A stretch of 40,897 bases of DNA, from contig NZ_JADNGN010000018.1 of NCBI RefSeq assembly GCF_015553355.1, forward strand, positions 1 to 40,897, read 5' to 3'. Below, piece by piece: positions 7,510 to 15,369 of this stretch. Within the stretch, counting starts at the first letter, position 1. Each line of letters begins with the position of its first letter. The stretch comes from Collinsella aerofaciens. Lineage in GTDB: Bacteria > Actinomycetota > Coriobacteriia > Coriobacteriales > Coriobacteriaceae. Both the position numbers and the translations under genes were made by a program. The notes beneath the pieces are model-generated. The model was not told the DNA's origin. It ran no database searches and saw nothing but the letters and a program-made list of their open reading frames with translations.

Positions 7510-8421
7510 CTACGAACGGGCCGCGACGAGCAGCTCTGCCGTTGCCGCCCAGCCGTCGACAATCTTACCGCGCGTGACGTAGGCGTTATCGCAGGTATCC
7601 AGGAACTCGGGCGCGCCGGTGCTGGTCAAACCGTTCTCGACTAGGCAGAACGTGCCCACGTGATCGGCCATGTAGAAGTCGGACTCGGAGTCGCCGAGCG
7701 CCAACGTCTCCTCGCGCTCGATACCCAGGTGCTCGCAGAAGCGCGCAATGGCGACGCCTTTGTTGAGGCCCGCGGGGTTGATATTGAAGGCGCGACCGTC
7801 CTCGACGCGCTCGAGCTCGAGCGTCGTCGGCTTGGACAGATGCGTCAGGTGACCGTTGCAGGCCCAGACCAGGCCGCAGCCGGCCTCGTCAAGAATGGCC
7901 TGGACCTCGTCGTCGGGCACATCGCCGCGCATGCCGACGGTGACCTCACGGTATTTGTAGCCAGTCGCCATGTCGTTGTGGTACTCGATCTTATGCGGCC
8001 AGCGAGCGAGAATCTTCTCGCACACGCCGGTCTGCTCGATCACCTGATGCGGCGTGAGGCCACAGGCGGGGTCGTAGGGCATATCGCCGGTCAGATACTC
8101 CCAATCGTTGGCCTTGAGATCGTACATGACCAGGCCACCCATCTCGCCGATATAGGAGTTGAGGCCAAGCACGCGCGCATCCTCGTGGATCATGGTGCGG
8201 TTACGGCCCGAGGTGGGAACCACCTGGATGCCGGCACGGGCAAGTGCCACGACAGCCTCGACGAGCTTGGTCGAGGGGCTGCCGTCGTTGTCGCGCAGCA
8301 CGCACGAGCCGGGCGCGAGCATGGTGGCGTCCAGGTCGGTAAAGACGTACTTAACCTTGGCAAGACGCTCACGCATCTCGCCCGAAAGCTCAGCGACGGT
8401 CGGCAGGGTATTGTGGGACAT
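7510..8421 (-). CDS. HAD-superfamily phosphatase (Cof-like, subfamily IIB)
   Basis: Predicted cytoplasmic phosphatase acting on a small phosphorylated metabolite; the substrate cannot be read from the sequence. The 303-aa protein has HAD motif I FTDLDATML (about residue 27, two Asp), motif II Thr/Ser in VPTSGRN, a motif III lysine in LNKGVAIARF and motif IV GDSESDFYM. A large cap domain sits between motifs II and III, as in Cof/sucrose-phosphatase-like enzymes. The ATG at 8421 has GGAG five bases upstream; the GTG two codons earlier is too close to that site. It lies between murE and murI, which suggests but does not prove a link to wall metabolism. Confidence 0.85.
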   Translation of the reverse strand: MSHNTLPTVAELSGEMRERLAKVKYVFTDLDATMLAPGSCVLRDNDGSPSTKLVEAVVALARAGIQVVPTSGRNRTMIHEDARVLGLNSYIGEMGGLVMYDLKANDWEYLTGDMPYDPACGLTPHQVIEQTGVCEKILARWPHKIEYHNDMATGYKYREVTVGMRGDVPDDEVQAILDEAGCGLVWACNGHLTHLSKPTTLELERVEDGRAFNINPAGLNKGVAIARFCEHLGIEREETLALGDSESDFYMADHVGTFCLVENGLTSTGAPEFLDTCDNAYVTRGKIVDGWAATAELLVAARS

Positions 8422-8530
8422 GGTCACTCCATTACGTAGAAGGGGCTTCTGGTCTTAGGCGGCGTGCCTCGCATGAGGGAACACGCTTATGGCGACAGCG
8501 CACTCAGGGCGCCGCCGCCATCATGGTTCA

Positions 8531-10093
8531 TTAGTCAAACTGGGTAACATCGATTAAACGATTGGCAAGCGAAAGATCGCTCTCGATGGGTACGAACTCA
8601 TCACCCACGTGCATGAGCTCCTCGTCACCCTTTGCCAACAGCAAGACGATGGTGGGAGCATCGGGGTTGACGTACTCCTCGCGCGCCGCCTTGAACGCCG
8701 CGTGCACAGCGGCTTCGCGATCGAGGATGATCTTGTTCGGCGTATCGTCGGGAACATGTTCGGCAAGCTCGCGACAGACCTTCATCGGGTCCTCGTGAGC
8801 CGGGTCCTCGTTGGCAAAGATCATCAGGTCGGAATATGGTGCGGCCTCGCGCGGAAGCTGCTCGCGGCGCTCCTGCGCCTTGCCGCCGGCAGCGCCAAAC
8901 ACTGCGATGACCGGGCTGGCGGGAAACGCGCGCTTGACCGACGAGAAAAGCGAGCGGAACGAAAGCTGGTTGTGCGCGTAGTCGACGACACAAATCACGC
9001 GGCCGTCCTTCGACTCCACGACCTCCATGCGGCCCGGCACACGCAGCTTGGAGAGGCCCTTCTTGATGGCATCGATACCGATGCCGATCTCGCGCGCGGC
9101 AGCGATAGCGACCAGCGCGTTCTCCACGTTGAAGTCTCCCGCGATACCCAGCAGGATCTTCTCCCCCGCCTCGGGCTTGTCGACGCTCAGGCCATGCAGG
9201 TTGAACTCGATGCTAAAGCCGACCATGCGGACGTCGCTTGCCCACAGGCTCGCCTCGGGATGCTCGACGCCAACGGTCACCAAGCGCTCGGCCGTCGACG
9301 CGGCCTCCAGCACGCGTTCGACTTCATCGGTGCCCAGATTCACCACGGCGGTCTTAGCCTGATCAAAGATCCTGAGCTTGCTCTCAAAATAATCCTCGAA
9401 GGTCGGGTGCTCGATCGGTGAGATGTGGTCACGCCCGATGTTGAGGAAGCACGCCACGTCAAACGGCAGGTTCTCGACGCGCTGGTACTTGAGCGCCTGG
9501 CTCGAGACCTCCATGACCATGGACTGGCGACCAGACGCACGACAGTTGGCGATATGACGCCAGACCTCGGGGGCCTCGGGCGTGGTGTTGGTGCTCTCGT
9601 AGCACTCGATACCATCGTCGGTACTCACCGAGCCGATCATGCCACAGGACTCGCCCGCCGCCTTGATGATGGACTGGAGCATAAAAGCGGCCGTGGTCTT
9701 TCCCTTGGTACCGGTGATGCCCACGATCTTAACGTCGTGGTCGGGACGGTCGTAGACCTCCGGCGGCAACAGGGCCATGGCCGTGCGAACGCTATCAACA
9801 ACCAGCATCGCAGCACCACTCTCCTGCGCCAGCGGTTCCAGAGACTCGACCAGCGACTCTTCGCACACAAATGCGACGGCGCCCGCATCGAGCGCCATGC
9901 TCAAAAACGCGGGCTTAAAGGCAGCGCCCTTGCAAAAGAACACGTCACCCGCCGAAACCGCGCGTGAATCAAACGAGCAGCCGGTCACGGCGCGCTCGTC
10001 AACCTGCTCTGATGCGCGCAGCTCGCCGCACACATCGAGAAGCTTGGCAAGCGTATCGACCGTGGTCACGGTCGCGGAATCCGAATGGTGCAT
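8531..10093 (-). CDS. murE: UDP-MurNAc-tripeptide synthetase (MurE), probably not DAP-type
   Basis: Adds the third amino acid to UDP-MurNAc-L-Ala-D-Glu in the cytoplasm. The 520-aa Mur ligase has an N-terminal uridine-binding domain, the P-loop GITGTKGKTTAAF (about residue 125-137), the substrate loop STNTTPEAPEVW and a C-terminal domain with VPGRMEVV and VVDYAHN. The amino-acid selection motif reads NEDPAHEDP. DAP-adding enzymes have DNPR here; L-Lys enzymes have DNPA or DDP variants with acidic residues. This points to L-Lys or L-Orn rather than meso-DAP (inference). The ATG is preceded by AAAGGTGA. It heads the murE-HAD-murI-rph-rdgB-dtd run. Confidence 0.93.
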   Translation of the reverse strand: MHHSDSATVTTVDTLAKLLDVCGELRASEQVDERAVTGCSFDSRAVSAGDVFFCKGAAFKPAFLSMALDAGAVAFVCEESLVESLEPLAQESGAAMLVVDSVRTAMALLPPEVYDRPDHDVKIVGITGTKGKTTAAFMLQSIIKAAGESCGMIGSVSTDDGIECYESTNTTPEAPEVWRHIANCRASGRQSMVMEVSSQALKYQRVENLPFDVACFLNIGRDHISPIEHPTFEDYFESKLRIFDQAKTAVVNLGTDEVERVLEAASTAERLVTVGVEHPEASLWASDVRMVGFSIEFNLHGLSVDKPEAGEKILLGIAGDFNVENALVAIAAAREIGIGIDAIKKGLSKLRVPGRMEVVESKDGRVICVVDYAHNQLSFRSLFSSVKRAFPASPVIAVFGAAGGKAQERREQLPREAAPYSDLMIFANEDPAHEDPMKVCRELAEHVPDDTPNKIILDREAAVHAAFKAAREEYVNPDAPTIVLLLAKGDEELMHVGDEFVPIESDLSLANRLIDVTQFD

Positions 10094-10154
10094 CTTTCAC
10101 CTTTCTCAGCCATTTGGCAGGGACGGTTTTATAGTAACTGAAACGCACCCACGC

Positions 10155-10179
10155 AAAAACGGCTCCCGGAGGAGCCGTT
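10155..10179 (-). terminator. Intrinsic terminator of asnB
   Basis: Minus-strand arms AACGGCTCC and GGAGCCGTT (10171-10179 and 10158-10166) around the loop TCCG, followed by TTTTTG. It lies 25 nt past the asnB stop and upstream of murE. Confidence 0.85.
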
Positions 10180-10204
10180 ACACGCAGGCGTTCGTAAGCC
10201 GAGG

Positions 10205-12085
10205 CTAGGCAGCCTGAACAGCGGGCTGGTCCTCGTCGATAAAGAAGCGCTTGTACCACACCAGGAACACGAGCGGTGTATAGATCTTGCGCTGGAAATC
10301 GCCCTTGCCTGCAAAGTGCAGATCGAGCAAGTGCATGAGCTCGTCGGTATCGAAGAACTCGCTTGCCCACGGCGCGGTGAAGTACTCTTTGACATAGTCG
10401 TACCACTTTTGCTCGCGCAGCCAGTAGACAATCGGCACCGGGAAGCCCACCTTGGGACGAGTGGCCCACTCATCGGGCAGCGACTTGTTGGCAGCGTGGC
10501 GGAGTACCTGTTTGTTACCGTTCTCGTTGATGCGGTAGCGGTCGGGAATGTGCTCGGCGAACTCCATGACCTTGCGATCCAGGAAGGGCACGCGCAGCTC
10601 CAGCGAGTGCGCCATGCACATCTTGTCAGCCTTGAGCAGAATGTCGCCCGGGAGCCACATGTTCATGTCCAGGTACTGCTTCTTGACCAGCTCGGGCTGG
10701 CCCTTCACGCGTGCATAGATGGGAGCAGCGAGCTCAAAGGCGCCGTCACCGGTGTTGTACGCGGGCTTGAGTACGCCGTCGACCTCGCGCTCAGGCCATA
10801 CCAAAGCCTGGCCCAGGAACGACTTCTCGGGGATCTCGGCACCCTTGACCAGAAAGTTATGGCCCTTGAAGTACGGCATATGCAGCGCCAAGTTACCGAG
10901 CGCGCGGCGAATGGACAACGGCACCATCTTTTTGTACTTGCGCACCGGAACCGTATCCTCGTAGTAGGCGTAGCCGCCAAAGAGTTCGTCGGCGCCTTCG
11001 CCCGAAAGCACGACGGTGACGTCCTTGCGGGCCATCTCGGCTAGGAACCATAGCGGCACAGACGACAGGTTGGACTGCGGCTCGTCCATGTGATACTGAA
11101 TGTCCTCGAGCGCGCCAAAGAACTCGTCGGCGGTGATCATCTTGCGGACATTCTCGACGCCGAGCTTATCGGAAAGCTCCTTGGCGTAGTTGGTCTCGTT
11201 GAAGTTCTTGTAGTCGAAGCCCACCGAGAAGGTCTTGTCGGGCATGAGGCAAGCGGCGATGTAGCTGGAGTCCACGCCGCCGGAGAGGAACGAAGCGACC
11301 TTGACGTCGGCGATGCGATGGGCCTCGACGCTTTCGTGCACGACGTCATCCAGCTCGTCGACGTACTCCTCGAACGGCTTCTCGACGGCGGAGTAATCGC
11401 AATCCCAATAGCGCTCGATGTTCATCTTGCCGGTCGGGATATCGACGGTAAAGTAGTGCGCCGGCGGCAGCTTGTAGACACCCTCGAAGAAGGTCTCCTC
11501 GGTTGCCGAATACTGCAGCGTCATGTACGGACGCAGGGCCTTTTTGTTGACCGCCTTGTGGAAGTGCGGGTAGTCCAGGAAGCTCTTGATCTCGGAACCA
11601 AAGAGCACACCCGGCGCACCGTCGCCCGCATCGGCCATGGGATAGTAGTAGAGCGGCTTGATGCCAAAGATATCGCGGGCGCCAAAGAGCTTGTTCTTCT
11701 TCTTGTCCCAGATGACGAAGGCGTACATACCGCGCAAGCGATCGAGTACGGTCTCGCCCCACTCTTCGTAGCCGTGCAGGAGGCTCTCGGTGTCGGCGCC
11801 GCAGTGGAACTTATAGCCCTTGGCCTCGAGCTCGGAACGGAGTTCTTGGAAGTTGTAGATCTCGCCGTTGAAGACAATGACGACGCTACCGTCCTCGTTG
11901 GCCATGGGCTGAGCGCCAGCCTCGGTCAGGTCGAGGATCGACAGGCGGCGGAAGCCCAGGGCAACGCGGCCGTCGATAAACTGACCGCCCATGTCGGGAC
12001 CGCGATGGACGATGCGGTCCATCATCTTGGTGAGCACCTCGGATTGGTTATCCGTCCCACCGACAAAACCGACAAAACCGCACAT
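10205..12085 (-). CDS. asnB: Asparagine synthetase, glutamine-hydrolysing
   Basis: Makes asparagine from aspartate, glutamine and ATP. The 626-aa protein begins MCGFVGFVGG with the Cys2 nucleophile of the class II glutaminase domain (about residues 2-200; RRLSILDLTEAGAQPM and FNGEIYNFQELR). The synthetase domain follows, with the PP-loop SFLSGGVDSSYIA near residue 268 and LSGEGADELFGGY near 370. The length fits the AsnB type of Gram-positives. A hairpin terminator follows. Upstream on the minus strand, TATACT at 12142-12137 could be a -10 box, but no clear -35 is seen. Confidence 0.96.
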   Translation of the reverse strand: MCGFVGFVGGTDNQSEVLTKMMDRIVHRGPDMGGQFIDGRVALGFRRLSILDLTEAGAQPMANEDGSVVIVFNGEIYNFQELRSELEAKGYKFHCGADTESLLHGYEEWGETVLDRLRGMYAFVIWDKKKNKLFGARDIFGIKPLYYYPMADAGDGAPGVLFGSEIKSFLDYPHFHKAVNKKALRPYMTLQYSATEETFFEGVYKLPPAHYFTVDIPTGKMNIERYWDCDYSAVEKPFEEYVDELDDVVHESVEAHRIADVKVASFLSGGVDSSYIAACLMPDKTFSVGFDYKNFNETNYAKELSDKLGVENVRKMITADEFFGALEDIQYHMDEPQSNLSSVPLWFLAEMARKDVTVVLSGEGADELFGGYAYYEDTVPVRKYKKMVPLSIRRALGNLALHMPYFKGHNFLVKGAEIPEKSFLGQALVWPEREVDGVLKPAYNTGDGAFELAAPIYARVKGQPELVKKQYLDMNMWLPGDILLKADKMCMAHSLELRVPFLDRKVMEFAEHIPDRYRINENGNKQVLRHAANKSLPDEWATRPKVGFPVPIVYWLREQKWYDYVKEYFTAPWASEFFDTDELMHLLDLHFAGKGDFQRKIYTPLVFLVWYKRFFIDEDQPAVQAA

Positions 12086-12256
12086 ATACTATCCCCTCTG
12101 CTGTTGCTGGGTATCAAATCGAATCAGTAGCTTTTGAGTATACCCGAGGGTGTAAAGAGGGACGGAATGTTCAGGTAATCTCAACTGAATCAGCTCCGCG
12201 CCGACACGCGCCGGTTACCTTTAATGGATATGAGGTGAATGGGGCGATTGTTTTGC

Positions 12257-12262
12257 TATACT
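12257..12262 (+). promoter_or_regulatory. Probable -10 box of tRNA-Val
   Basis: TATACT lies 10 nt before the tRNA 5' end, the spacing expected for a stable-RNA promoter. No good -35 is seen 16-18 nt upstream. Confidence 0.45.
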
Positions 12263-12272
12263 CTCTCCGCAC

Positions 12273-12345
12273 GGGCGATTGGCGCAACGGTTAGCGCAGG
12301 TGCTTTACACGCACAAGGCTGGGGGTTCGAATCCCTCATCGCCCA
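12273..12345 (+). tRNA. tRNA-Val (anticodon TAC)
   Basis: Cloverleaf: acceptor GGGCGAT/ATCGCCC, D arm GCGC-GCGC, anticodon loop TTTACAC (anticodon TAC), T arm with loop TTCGAAT, discriminator A. CCA is not encoded, unlike the tRNA-Pro of this window. One of two genes on the plus strand. Its last 15 bases are repeated at 12512-12526. Confidence 0.95.
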
Positions 12346-12358
12346 CTATTGATTTGTT

Positions 12359-12387
12359 AGGCCTCCAGTGATGGAGGCCTTTTTTTG
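12359..12387 (+). terminator. Intrinsic terminator of tRNA-Val
   Basis: Arms AGGCCTCCA and TGGAGGCCT with loop GTGA and a run of eight T. Confidence 0.92.
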
Positions 12388-12388
12388 C

Positions 12389-12600
12389 GCCCATCGCAGA
12401 GGGATTCGAACCCGACAGGGTGCGGAGCTGAGAAAACGCGAAACGTTTTCCAGCGCAGCACGCGAGGGCCGCAGGCCCGAAGCGGAAGCGGGCGGCGAAG
12501 CCGCACGCGACATCCCTCATCGCCCACCACTGAATTGGAAACGGTCCTCGAAAGGGGACCGTTTTTGTTTGGGCCCATTTCATGGGATTCGAACCCGCCA
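12389..12600 (+). repeat. Duplicated tRNA 3' ends, inverted T-arm pieces and second terminator
   Basis: Two similar units follow tRNA-Val. Each has the tRNA 3' end ATCCCTCATCGCCCA (12331-12345 and 12512-12526), a terminator (12359-12387 and 12540-12566), then GCCCAT and an inverted T-arm-like GGGATTCGAACCCG (12401-12414 and 12584-12597). Between them lies a GC-rich segment of small hairpins (for example GAAAACG/CGTTTTC at 12432-12450). No gene is seen. This resembles tRNA-end duplications left by integration or tRNA recombination. Confidence 0.7.
12540..12566 (+). terminator. Second terminator-like hairpin downstream of tRNA-Val
   Basis: Arms AACGGTCC and GGACCGTT followed by TTTTTGTTT. It follows the duplicated tRNA 3' end and has no gene of its own. 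Confidence 0.75.
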
Positions 12601-12622
12601 GCACGTCTGTCACAAAGGCCGT

Positions 12623-12837
12623 GGCCAAAAAATGGCAAAAATGAGTACTGCTACCTTAGTTACAACATATAAAAAGATAGTATTTGCTTAAGTTCCGCAA
12701 CATATGTCCATTATAAAGACTAACAGTTGGACCAGAATCGTGCATTCATCGCCATTTCGACTTGCTATTTGATCTGATTAGTCCAAAATTGCTGCTACCA
12801 AATCGGTAACAGTACTCATATTTGATGTTTTTTGACC
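12623..12837. repeat. MITE-like element with 33-bp terminal inverted repeats
   Basis: The ends 12623-12655 and 12805-12837 are inverted repeats matching at 27 of 33 positions, sharing ATGAGTACTG and TACC. The 149 bp between them are AT-rich, unlike the GC-rich surroundings, and hold no credible ORF. The layout fits a non-autonomous mobile element or a structured RNA; no transposase is present in the window. Confidence 0.6.
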
Positions 12838-12869
12838 AGCAGGTCTCCCTGCCTTAGCAAAACTAAGGC

Positions 12870-12929
12870 AAAACGGGCTCCAGACCGCTGAATCGTGCCG
12901 CATAGGGCACGTCCGCAGTCCGGAACCCG
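12870..12929 (-). terminator. Terminator of the arg operon (after argD)
   Basis: On the minus strand the arms CGGGTTCCGGACTGC (12929-12915) and GCGGTCTGGAGCCCG (12888-12874) pair with three G-U wobbles, then TTTTGCC follows. The loop holds a second hairpin CGTGCC/GGCACG. Confidence 0.75.
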
Positions 12930-12954
12930 GTCCAAATTGAGTTATTGCGCTGTG

Positions 12955-14238
12955 TTAGGCCAAAACGTCCGACAAAATCTCAATCAGGCTGTCCACGTCA
13001 GCTTCCTCGCAGACAAGCGGCGGCAAGAAACGCAGCGTATGGGCACCAGTAGCGTTAATCACAGCACCGGCGGCCAGCGCACGGGCAACAATATCATGCG
13101 CATCGCCCGCTGCCTCATCCAGGTCGCAGCCGAGCATCAAGCCGCGACCGCGTACCTCGGTAACGTGCGGAAGCTTGGCCAGCGCCTGTTCCATATAGGC
13201 GCCCACCTTGGCAGCATGCTCAGCGTAGTCGCCGCGCACGAGCGCGGAGAGCGTCGCGGCGCATGCCGCGACGGCCAAGCAGCTACCGCCAAAGGTCGAG
13301 CCGTGGTCGCCGGGCTTAAACACGTCGGCTATCTCCTTCTTTGCCACCACGGCGCCCATGGGAACGCCGTCGGCGATGCCCTTGGCAAGACTCATGATGT
13401 CGGGTTCCACGCCATAGGTCTGATAAGCGAACGGTTTGCCGGAGCGGAACAGACCGCACTGGACCTCGTCGGCGATAAGGACGGCACCGGCCTCGTGCGC
13501 CAGGTCGCGCGCCGCCGTCATAAACTCCTCGGTCATGGGATGCACACCGCTCTCACCCTGAACCGGCTCGAGCATCACGGCGCAAATCTCGCTTCCCAGC
13601 TGCTTAAAGATTGCGCGCAGCTCATCGACATCGTTGGGCGTGCAGGCCACAAAGCCGCCCGGCAGCGGACGGAAGCTGTCCTGCAGCCAATCCTGCATGG
13701 TGGCGGCAATGGTCTCGAGCGTACGGCCGTGGAAGCCGCCGCGCATGCATACGATGGTGTTGCCGCCGTTACCAGCACGCTTGGCGTACAGACGCGCGAG
13801 CTTCATCGAGCCCTCGTTGGCTTCGGCACCGGAGTTGGCAAAGAACGTCTCCCATACCTGCTCGTCCGCAGCCGGGGCACCGAGCGCAGCGGCCGTGGTC
13901 TCATCGCCGGCGGCAATGGCATCGGCCAGCACGCACGCACCATCTACGTCGTCGTTGGCAAGCTTGGACAGCAGCGCCGCGACCTGTCCACGCTGCTCGA
14001 TGTAGAAGTAGTTAGACACATGCAGAAGCTTTTTGGTCTGCGCCTCGAGCGCTGAGAGCACCGCAGGGTTGCCGTGGCCAAGGCTGCACACACCGATACC
14101 GGCAAGAAAGTCAAGATACTCACGGCCGTCATCGCCGGTGAGCTTCATGCCGTGGCCTTCGACAAACTCTACCGGAGAGCGACCAAAGGTATGCATAACG
14201 TAATGGGATTCGAGCGATTGTTGAGTTGCAAGTGACAT
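12955..14238 (-). CDS. argD: Acetylornithine aminotransferase
   Basis: PLP enzyme that converts N-acetylglutamate semialdehyde and glutamate to N-acetylornithine in arginine synthesis. The 427-aa class III aminotransferase shows FFANSGAEANEGSMKLAR, GGFHGRTL, MLEPVQGESGVHP, LIADEVQCG and the PLP lysine in SLAKGIADGVPMGA. An insert of about 25 residues (near 105-130, Ala-rich) makes it slightly longer than common ArgD. It is last in the argC-argJ-argB-argD run, 69 nt after argB, and is followed by a strong hairpin terminator. Confidence 0.95.
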   Translation of the reverse strand: MSLATQQSLESHYVMHTFGRSPVEFVEGHGMKLTGDDGREYLDFLAGIGVCSLGHGNPAVLSALEAQTKKLLHVSNYFYIEQRGQVAALLSKLANDDVDGACVLADAIAAGDETTAAALGAPAADEQVWETFFANSGAEANEGSMKLARLYAKRAGNGGNTIVCMRGGFHGRTLETIAATMQDWLQDSFRPLPGGFVACTPNDVDELRAIFKQLGSEICAVMLEPVQGESGVHPMTEEFMTAARDLAHEAGAVLIADEVQCGLFRSGKPFAYQTYGVEPDIMSLAKGIADGVPMGAVVAKKEIADVFKPGDHGSTFGGSCLAVAACAATLSALVRGDYAEHAAKVGAYMEQALAKLPHVTEVRGRGLMLGCDLDEAAGDAHDIVARALAAGAVINATGAHTLRFLPPLVCEEADVDSLIEILSDVLA

Positions 14239-14307
14239 GGGATGCCTTTCGTTGGGCGCCGTACGGCGCAGGGCTATGGGTGCAGGGACGCGACGACCGC
14301 GGGTCAG

Positions 14308-15288
14308 CTAGACCGTCTGGAGCTTCTCGACCTCGTCGAGGTTCTCGGTCAGGCGCGCCGCAAACGTCGAAAGCGGGTGCGGATGCGTATCGAATTCGTA
14401 GGCCGTCTCGGTGGAGTGGATCACGGTACCGACGCCAGCATCGGTCAGCAGCTCCAGCAGCAGCGAGTGCGGCGTCGTGCCGTTGATGATGTGGGCTCGG
14501 AACACGCCGGCGGTAAGCGCATCGACGGCGGCACGCAGCTTGGGAATCATGCCCTTATCGACCTCGCCGCCGTAGAGCATCTCGTTGACCTCGTCGAGCG
14601 TCAGGTTGGAGATAAGCGAATCCTTGTCGCTAAAATCCTTGTACAGACCGTCGACATCGGTCAAGAAGATCACCTTGTGCGCATGAAGCGCCGCCGCAAC
14701 GGCGCCGGCGGCGGTGTCGGCGTTGATGTTGAAGAAACCGCCGTCCTCCCCCGCCGCGACGGTAGCGATAACGGGGATGTACTCGCTATCGAGCAGGCGC
14801 TCGATATAGTCGGTGTTGACGTGCGTCACTTTGCCCACGCGGCCGAGTTCGGGGTCGAGTGGCTCGGCGATAAGGGTACCGGCGTCGCTGCCGGACACGC
14901 CCACGGCCAGGTTGCCATGGTGGTTGAGCGCCGCGACCAGCTCCTGATTGACCTTGCCGCCCAGTACCTCGCGCACGATATCCATGGTGGCAGGCGTAGT
15001 CACGCGCAGGCCGTTCTTAAACTCGACAGGGATGTCGTAGTGGCTGAGCGCCTCGTTGATGGCCTTGCCGCCACCGTGCACGATAACAGGGCGCATGCCG
15101 ATAATCTTGAGCAGGACGATGTCGCTCATCACGTCACGACGCAGCTGCTCGTCGACCATGGCGGCGCCGCCGTACTTGATAACGACCGTCTTACCGGTCA
15201 GGTTCTTAATCCACGGCAGCGCCTCGAACAGCAGCTGCGCGGTAACTTCGTTGGATTCGCTCGAGCGACAATCGCGTGCGAACTTCAT
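14308..15288 (-). CDS. argB: Acetylglutamate kinase
   Basis: Phosphorylates N-acetylglutamate, the second step of arginine synthesis and often the point of arginine feedback. The 326-aa protein has VVIKYGGAAM near the N terminus, IVLLKIIGMRPVIVHGGG, and the C-terminal IINGTTPHSLLLELLTDAGVG... pattern (GT motif). The N-terminal segment before the kinase core (MKFARDCRSSESNE) resembles the mobile helix of arginine-sensitive hexameric enzymes, which suggests feedback control (inference). The ATG at 15288 has GAGG six bases upstream; the frame is open further up but has no ribosome site there. Confidence 0.95.
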   Translation of the reverse strand: MKFARDCRSSESNEVTAQLLFEALPWIKNLTGKTVVIKYGGAAMVDEQLRRDVMSDIVLLKIIGMRPVIVHGGGKAINEALSHYDIPVEFKNGLRVTTPATMDIVREVLGGKVNQELVAALNHHGNLAVGVSGSDAGTLIAEPLDPELGRVGKVTHVNTDYIERLLDSEYIPVIATVAAGEDGGFFNINADTAAGAVAAALHAHKVIFLTDVDGLYKDFSDKDSLISNLTLDEVNEMLYGGEVDKGMIPKLRAAVDALTAGVFRAHIINGTTPHSLLLELLTDAGVGTVIHSTETAYEFDTHPHPLSTFAARLTENLDEVEKLQTV

Positions 15289-15369
15289 AGTCTGCCTCGT
15301 CTTTCGTGTAGCTATCGCGCCGTACCTCGTTGCCCGCGATTGCAGCGGGACGCGCGGCACATCGGGAGT

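Noticed and set aside
10101-10140. GGGACGG motif upstream of murE as a further repeat copy
   Set aside because: Only the short core matches; the paired ends of either repeat family are missing, so it may be chance.
12389-12420. Additional tRNA gene on the minus strand near the inverted T arm
   Set aside because: Only a T-arm-like block and a short acceptor-like piece are present; no D arm or anticodon arm can be drawn.
12922-12943. CAATTTGGACCGGG after argD as a family 2 repeat
   Set aside because: The similarity is short and most of the stretch is explained by the argD terminator hairpin.
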